A DNA stretch of 64,000 bases from Armillaria gallica (Eukaryota > Basidiomycota > Agaricomycetes > Agaricales > Physalacriaceae): positions 806,001 through 870,000 of the forward strand of contig JBANDB010000005.1 in assembly GCA_037576215.1 (NCBI GenBank), given 5' to 3'. The translations under genes were made by a program, and so were the position numbers. Shown piece after piece: positions 57,789 to 64,000 of the stretch. The notes below the pieces were generated by a model, which made no database searches, had not been told where the DNA came from, and saw only the letters and a list, made by a program, of their open reading frames with translations. How positions within the stretch are numbered: position 1 is the stretch's first letter; every line of letters begins with the position of its first letter.

Positions 57789-58392
57789 TGATTAGTCATA
57801 TTTTGATAAAGACCCATGGTAGACTGAGCCTGAGTTGTTGTTGAGCCATACTTGAAGGCTTTGTAAGGAGGTACGAAGCATGCTTAGAGAAGGGTGCCAA
57901 GCAGAGTGGAATTAATATGAATGATTCTGTTAAATATCTTGAGATGTCGATCAAGGGGCAACCTCTTCTTCATGATGCTGCAAATGTGTCACAAAGTTCC
58001 CCAAGATTAGTGAGAGAGTTAAGTTTCGTGTTAAGAAGAATGAGATGATTTGCATGATTTACAATGTGACCTTCAGGGTGCTCCAATCATCACAGTGCCT
58101 GATCCCAGTGCCATGTCTCACAGGCACCAGACCGTTCTCTTTCTACAGGAAAATTCTTTCCACATCTGGCCACTAGAATGCACAGCTGTTTATTGGACTA
58201 CACAGCATTGTGGGATTAGTTGTGGTGGACAACCTTGCAAGCAGTTTTTTCTTCCTAAGCTAAGAAACATGTTGAAGTCATCCAAGGCTGGTGGTTGATA
58301 TTCACTTCTGTTCGGAATGTAGGGCATGGGACTTTTTCATCAAATGCGGTGAGGAAGCCCTTTTTTTTGGCTGATTACTTCTTGCAACCAAA
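57789..58392. other. intergenic between divergent genes
   Basis: Lies between the minus gene starting at 57788 and the plus JmjC-like gene. A plus frame at 58050-58298 could be an upstream exon of the latter but has no matching block in the minus paralogue. Confidence 0.35.
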
Positions 58393-60775
58393 ATGTCCAC
58401 AAGCCATGTTGTGTCAACTCTTTGGTGGCTCAAAACTACACACCGTGAATGGAGAGCAGTCAACCAAGATAACGAGACCCAGCCAGTTGACAGGGGAAGA
58501 TCATCTTCTCCCAGACCCAGTATTTCTTCAAAACCAATGTCAAGGTCATACAGTGCACCACCCCATTTAGAATATGCCCCTGGGGAGTGTTCTGAGGAGT
58601 CGGGTTTCACAGTTACTTCAATTCCTGTGGTTCACCACCTCTTGACATCGCAGGTAGAAGAATGGGGTCACAGGAACTTTCCAGGGCGCTGGGCCTGTCC
58701 CCCCGAGACCTCTATTTATGTTAAAGACCTCCCGCCCATTGTCCTTGGTAAACTAGGCGAAGATGGCTCCTGATTTGTTTGTGAAGACCTTGCTCCCTTT
58801 ATATCTGGACAGAAAAGGGGAAGATCACCATCCTTCTCACTCCCCAGCAAGCAACTGAAGCATGATCATAACCTTGATCATTCTTTGACAGCTATGCATT
58901 CTCCCCCTATTTCTGTCCCTAGTTTTGCAGGTGAAGAATGTTTTCCTTTGGTAATAACTGTACATTGGCGACATCCTCCATTTATAATTACCTCATGGTT
59001 TCTTAGCAGCTTGAAGATTGAAGGATCTTACATGGCTGGAACAACTGTGTAACTAACTCTGCAACAGTTCTCTCCTCCACCCCTATTCATATCCATCAAC
59101 CTATGCTATGCAAGGTGGATTTTCATTCTACGGTCAGCGATCCCAACGAGACACTCCAGAATTTCCAGAACTCTCACCTTTTGATTTACGGTATGGAGGT
59201 GTCTTCACTGACTTGGTCACTGTCCTCTTTTTGTAACATTGGGAACCTTGATGTACATCGAGAACTTCTTGGTACAAGCTTTCTTTCTATGCAGTATTGT
59301 TTTTACACAGTGCACAGACCATTCTGGGCAGGGCTCTGGCACCAACTTCATATCTTTACATGAGATGTATGAAGAAAGCCTGGAGGAGAATGGCCATGCA
59401 TTGAGTGTCTCTCTGCCATGCCAGACTCCTGATTTTGGCCATCCTCTACAGTTGTGAGTGTGAAAGTTCACTCTGCATTTCCAGGCTCAAACTTGTTGTT
59501 GAAGGGTCCTTTCCACTGACATAAAGGCATTCAAGCAGACTTCTGTTCACACAGAACACATCTTTGAAACAGAGTTTTATCCAACATCTGCTACCAACTT
59601 CTGGTTTGTCACGACGAAAGGTTTGATCGACCGTTTCAAGCCCCATAATCTTGGCATTGGTACTGTTGTTCAAGTTCTCTGTGGCCGTCAGCTGTGGTAC
59701 CTTTTTCGGTGTCGTGTGGGCGATGGGTATATCAGTGCATTGAAGGACTGGAATCCTGATCTTATCAAGGACAGAAAAGGATGGAACACCACTTTAGTAG
59801 TCCTCAAGCCTGGTAATGCACTGTATGTCCTACTACTTGCGATATCTTGTGACACCTGCTGACAGCGAGGGAAGATACATTCAACCGGAAACTCTCCACA
59901 CAGTTGTAAATCTTGAACACTCTGTTGTCTGTGGTGAGAAATTTTACGCCACAGTAACATTGCCAAAAACTGTCTCTGGATGGGTTGGGACTTGTATGCG
60001 AAGAGTCAAGATCAATGAAACAGTTTATGCACAACTGCGGGATGTTATTCTTCATCTCATGGTTTATTACAACCTTGGAATTGAGGGTGGGCTTATTAAT
60101 ACAAGACCATTTGCCACTAACTTATTCTGTGATTATAGCCACTGATCCTCATATTCCTGAAATGCGGACAGGCGAAGGTCTTCTTAACATTATCACTTTA
60201 GGCAACTTATGCCTATTCCTCTCTGCCTTGGAGAACTTTGCTGCCTTGAATTATCCAAAGGCCAACTCTGCACTCCCTAAGGCAAGAAGAGCCTATTTGG
60301 ACCTGATTTACCAATTGCATGAAAATTACTCTCTCGTTCTTCTCTCTGATGAAGAATCCACTTACTCCTATGAGGAGCTCTTTCACCACCCACTGCGCTC
60401 TCATGACATCGCTGAGTTTGTGAAGAGCTCTGTCATGTACTTTGCTTGTTCTTTAATTGTGTCTGCAAGAAAGGCAGCAGGTTGGAGACAGCTTGACATC
60501 ATACATTTTGAACAAAGCATGAAGCAGTGTCTGGATTTCTTTTTTTCAAGTGATTTGGATGATGATTTGTTGAATGCAAGTACAGACAGACATGACAGGC
60601 TCTTTCATTTCAATCACCAGATACTGGTCTGGCCAAAAAGTAGTCCCCTTGGTAAGTGGTTTGCCCAAAAGTACTCCCTATTTTTATTTCTGTTAACACA
60701 GATGTCAAAACTGTCACCAAATGGGCAGAAAATGTTATCTGGGAATCACAACAGATTGTGGAAAGTTTCAAGTAA
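58393..60775 (+). CDS. JmjC-like protein, paralogue of the 52-55.8 kb gene
   Basis: Exons align block by block with the minus-strand gene: QVEEWGHRNFPGRWACPPET (matches YRVEFWGY...), QKRGRSPSFSLPSKQLKHDH, NSHLLIYGMEVSSLTWSLSS, then DHSGQGSGTNFISLHEM, TNFWFVTTKGLIDRFKPHNL, RQLWYLF, QPETLHTVVNLEHSVVCGEK and a C-terminal helical region (IPEMRTGEGLLNIITLGN, DIAEFVKSSVMYFACSLIV, MKQCLDFFFSSDLDDDLL) ending ESQQIVESFK with TAA at 60773-60775. At least two introns share position and phase with the paralogue. The HxD iron ligands are replaced (IHSD aligns with FKPH), so catalysis is unlikely. One TGA at 59019-59021 (LED*RI) may be a mutation or an intron. The 5' end is uncertain. No Ulp1-like domain follows. 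Confidence 0.65.
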
Positions 60776-60923
60776 AATGGACCTATTTCTTGCTTCTACA
60801 TGTGTATCCAGGAATCGAGTACTATGACCTTTACTATAAAAACTTGACTAGAAGGTGTCGGGTAGTTTGGCGATATAGTTTAGCGATTGGGAATAATTCC
60901 CACTGTGATAATTGGGGCAAAGC

Positions 60924-61310
60924 TCACATTGGCAACAGATCATTTTGCATCCCTTCCAAATTATGTCCAAGTTGGGAGTTGCACTTTTCTTGTTCGTATC
61001 CTTCCCTGTCATCTCTCGGCATCCTGGGAGTCAACAGATACACTGTTTTAGCTACAGCTACCTTCATCCATATCAATCCAAGCTTTCTGCCCAGTTCCTT
61101 CCTACTAGGTTGTTCCAACATGTCTGACCAGGCACCTTGGGCAACCACATATATTCCTGTGGTTGCTGCCTGTGATCCTGTGCTATTGACATGCCGTACC
61201 CTCATAAAATATGCTAAGGATGTCCTATAAGTAAAATCCTGGAACTCCTGTGCCTCAAAAACATACCTGATGTCCCATCTACTGCACCAAGGAATTAAGA
61301 TGCTCAACAT
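60924..61310 (-). CDS. hypothetical protein fragment
   Basis: A 128-residue open frame with protein-like composition: FQDFTYRTSLAYFMRVRHVN, then GIYVVAQGAWSDMLEQPSRK, GLIWMKVAVAKTVYLLTP and EQEKCNSQLGHNLEGMQNDL. No domain recognised. It lies downstream of the alpha-kinase-like gene on the same strand; it might be the N-terminal piece of another member of that family, but this is a guess. Confidence 0.4.
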   Translation of the reverse strand: MLSILIPWCSRWDIRYVFEAQEFQDFTYRTSLAYFMRVRHVNSTGSQAATTGIYVVAQGAWSDMLEQPSRKELGRKLGLIWMKVAVAKTVYLLTPRMPRDDREGYEQEKCNSQLGHNLEGMQNDLLPM

Positions 61311-61578
61311 CTTGCCTGAATACCCTCAGCCAGCTTCCAAAAATTCAGGGTGTTGGAAATATGAGGCCTTAGTTATTGTGGGGAAGACCTTCTAAATGCG
61401 ATTGAGGACCAAAGCTTTGTAAGTGTAATACCTGTCGAGCTTGACAGGTGAATTTCTCATGGTATTTTTTTGAATTTCCCTTATCCATCTGTTTTCATAT
61501 ATTGTACTAGGACATGTACAAAATTGGTATGTGTGAGAAGATATGGAACCCAAGGAAGCACAACCAACAGAAAATCTA

Positions 61579-61974
61579 TCATTTCACATCTTTTGGGAGA
61601 GTCAAATGGAACCATTCACACCATGCATTGCATGTGTGTTCCAGAGGAAAATTTTTGACAGATCCCTCAACGTTTCCATCACCAAAAGGCCTTACACCAT
61701 GAACACTGAAAAATGTCAGCGAAACCGCTCTCCTGGAAAACCATGACATGCACAGGGATGCTGCCATAACTTGGGGATCTGTCAGCCACTTTGTTGAACC
61801 TGCTTTCACATAAGAAGGGAATCCCTGGGGTGAAAAAAAGGAGAGTACCTTGATAGTCGGATACAAATGCAGACTGTTCAGTGTACTGGTACTGAATGTG
61901 CTGTAGGAAACACAGGTACAAGGCTATATCTTGTTGCACCTCAGGCAAATTGTCGATGGGGCGAGGTTCTCCAT
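61579..61974 (-). pseudogene. alpha-type kinase-like domain, C-terminal part
   Basis: The frame enters from the LTR at 61975: GEPRPIDNLPEVQQDIALYL, then QYTEQSAFVSDYQ, an intron, then a block with LTDPQVM, then VRPFGDGNVEG and LEHTCNAWCEWFHLTLP. The order SDYQG, LTDPQ, FGDGN, HxCNxxCxWF resembles the C-terminal half of alpha-kinase (MHCK/EF2 kinase) domains with the zinc-binding Cys/His. Alpha-kinases phosphorylate Ser/Thr in helical substrates. The upstream half is at 63665-63993. Splicing after DVK is unresolved. Confidence 0.6.
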
Positions 61975-63664
61975 TGATGAGCCTCCAGGCTCTGTACGCT
62001 CAGAATTCGTGGATTTTCCCAGCTAATTAACGCTACTGTCCCTTCAACAGCCTTTCAACAAACCAATGATTGCACGCACATTGATACCACTTTCATCCTA
62101 TGGCAACCACTCCTTATGTGCTTTGTTATCCATCCCATCTTGCCATGCATCATAATTGCCGTACTTCATCACGGCAAGGCACCTTTGATTGACAATCATC
62201 CCAATACAGAATTGATGCATCACTCAGAAGCACCAGTTGACGCACTCATTGATCACTTAATGAAAATGATGTGATTGACGTGAGTACCCTCCCAGCTATG
62301 GCAATTGCAACTACGGCAACTACAGACCATGTTTACTAAGGCTGTTACTTCACCAAGGCTTCAAGAAAATGCTACCCCACGCATACTCCTCAGCACGACG
62401 ATTATTGCTCAAGTAATCTGCAGCTAAACAGCACCTAACAATCCATGCATCACTCAGCCAAACCATACAGTTCGCATCCATATGCGGCAACGTCGACAAG
62501 TTGCTGTTACTTTAGAAGGCCAAGGACCATATGTTTCCTATGACTTTTTACAAAGCCAAGGCCTTACAGCCTTACTAAGTCTTGCATATTTATTCTATTT
62601 ATAAATTCGTACTTGTAGTATGAAAACTAGTTAGAAAACGTAGTTCAAAAGCAGTTCATCTCCAGTTGACCCCAGACTACATCAATTATCGTCACACTCT
62701 AGTCTATCGCCAGTAAACAACATTTATTCACCATTCTACGGTAATATATCGTTTACACCAGCATATTCTCGATTGCACATCGACTCTTGAGCTCACCAGA
62801 GTTATCCCATGGTTTTTAACTGTGAAGAGTCCTTCATTACACGCTCTTCACTCTTAACACTATTGGTGCATGCTCATACTGTGCCAATACGTGATCGCCA
62901 CACTATACTTCACCCCCGTTATCTTTTATAGGCCATCATCGTTTCACTTTTGCACCATTGGAGTTTTTACAGTTTCACTTTCGCCATTGTTATTGTCGCC
63001 CACTTGGGTAGTCTCAGAGCAGACTTAGGATCAGTTTCAGCCAGTTTTCATATAGTATCAGTCCCTCGAGTGGACTTGAAGGTTAGTTTGACATAGGATA
63101 GGATCGTTTCAGTACCAGACAAGTTTCGACATCAACTCAGCACCCTCGCATCATATAGGACCAGTATCATCGCCAGTTTTCGTAGTTCCACATTTTCTCT
63201 TGCCAGTCCACCCTCAGCACCTCATTCCACGTTTATTTCACCACTTGCAGTCCCCACACCGTTTTCTCATCGCCTCGCTTACCCATAGACTATTGCTGAC
63301 CATTTAGTCTATTTCTCCATCGTTCACCCCGCTCTGATTACCATTGAGCGACGTTTTCTAGTCTCGCAGCACGTTTTCTCATATGGATCCGTGGTATTCA
63401 TGTCATACCCGTTTTTGTTCCCTCTCATTTCGAGAGATCCCTACCAGCTTGAAGTCATAGCATCTAGTACTCGACTACCAAGCAGTACTACTTCACAGAC
63501 TTAAAGTCGCAGTGTATTCTTGTGTATAGAGGAATTGTTCTACTGCACGGAGGTGCCCTAAACCACTTGCACACACGATCACCTTGATTGCCATGCCACT
63601 ATGTTAATTAACCAAGCTCATTCTGAGTTGGTGTTGCCATTGCCACAGAAGTCTAGGCCCATCA
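61975..63664 (-). mobile_element. solo LTR, TGATGAGCC family, subfamily I, inverted
   Basis: A 1690 bp LTR in the opposite orientation to 15413-17101 and closest to it. It splits the alpha-kinase-like gene: joining the flanks restores KYIAN with GEPRPIDN. Flanks read ATGG and ACAG in gene sense, a possible 4 bp target duplication differing by two transitions. Confidence 0.85.
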
Positions 63665-63993
63665 CTGTTAGCTATGTACTTCCAGAATGTGCCCTTCAGG
63701 AGCAGCCGCTCTGCAAGGGTGGTCAAACCTGTCCAGGCATTCCTTTTTACCAATACTGGTCAGGTCCTTTGAACTACTGCTACCTCAATGAATTGCAGAT
63801 CAGGAATCGGCATGGGAGGAGAAACTAGGGTCAGGGCAATATCCGTTACAACTGTGACACTCATCTCGTGCAGGGCACTAGCCCAGAGGTAGGTATTTGC
63901 CTCACAGAGAATGGCGACCCTTTCTCCATCATTTGTTAATCGCCTGGGATTACTTCTGGCTTTAGGGAAATAAAAAGGGTGCTTGAAGCACAC
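63665..63993 (-). pseudogene. alpha-type kinase-like gene, upstream part
   Basis: The minus frame gives CFKHPFYFPKARSNPRRL, then VAILCEANTYLWASALHEMS, IPDLQFIEVAVVQRT, a stop, then LLLKGTFWKYIAN up to the LTR edge. IPDLQFIEVAV followed by an FxKYI-like stretch precedes the SDYQG region in this family. The gene continues beyond the window end. Confidence 0.5.
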
Positions 63994-64000
63994 CTCCCCC

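Overview
The window looks like a transposon-rich stretch of an Agaricomycete (mushroom-forming basidiomycete) nuclear genome. Reasons: genes carry many short GT-AG introns (about 40-60 nt); the gene families (degenerate JmjC-like, Ulp1-like, alpha-kinase-like, RNase H1 N-terminal/viroplasmin-like) are ones I associate with expanded Agaricomycete families; and the transposons are a chromodomain Ty3/gypsy element and an EN-RT-RNase H LINE of Tad-like layout. No bacterial operon, CRISPR array, rRNA or intact tRNA gene was seen. Species is not determinable by eye. All family names come from motif recognition without database searches.

Layout. 1-15.4 kb: relics of host gene families in both orientations. 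R1 copies lie at 0.8, 4.3-5.2 and 14.6-15.4 kb, a multi-exon coiled-coil gene at 10.2-14.1 kb (minus), and coiled-coil fragments at 3.8 and 6.8-7.4 kb. 15.4-17.1 kb: a 1.69 kb solo LTR. 17.2-19.6 kb: a viroplasmin-like gene relic and a 423 bp repeat (R4). 19.7-25.0 kb: a large inverted pair of a 1.4 kb repeat (R2, carrying a tRNA-like Pol III promoter). Its left arm holds a four-level nest: R2, then a 2.37 kb TIR element, then a foldback element, then a solo LTR. 25.0-35.3 kb: a decayed chromodomain Ty3/gypsy element (minus) with a 1.39 kb 5' LTR and a nested 1.73 kb solo LTR. 35.3-38.2 kb: a small membrane-protein exon cut by that LTR, a second R4 copy, a second viroplasmin-like gene and a hAT-type non-autonomous element with a perfect 8 bp target duplication. 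39.2-55.8 kb: a minus-strand host gene with a JmjC-like domain and, further downstream, a Ulp1-like domain. It is split by an 11.1 kb LINE insertion (40884-51987) flanked by a 15 bp target duplication. The LINE itself contains a 1.75 kb solo LTR (TSD ACGT) and a 591 bp TA-flanked MITE. 56.4-57.8 kb: an unrecognised two-exon gene. 58.4-60.8 kb: a plus-strand paralogue of the JmjC-like gene with conserved intron positions. 60.9-64.0 kb: an unknown gene and an alpha-kinase-like gene split by another solo LTR.

How it fits together. Insertions can be ordered by nesting: host gene, then LINE, then LTR and MITE; gypsy, then LTR; R2 palindrome, then TIR element, then foldback, then LTR. Most relic ORFs are broken by TGA. 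Where R1 copies can be compared directly, TGA replaces CGA, so CpG C-to-T mutation appears to have silenced both transposons and multicopy host families. The most interesting unit is the JmjC-like/Ulp1-like gene pair at 39-61 kb. One copy keeps the HxD iron-ligand pattern but has stops; the other has lost that pattern and has fewer breaks.
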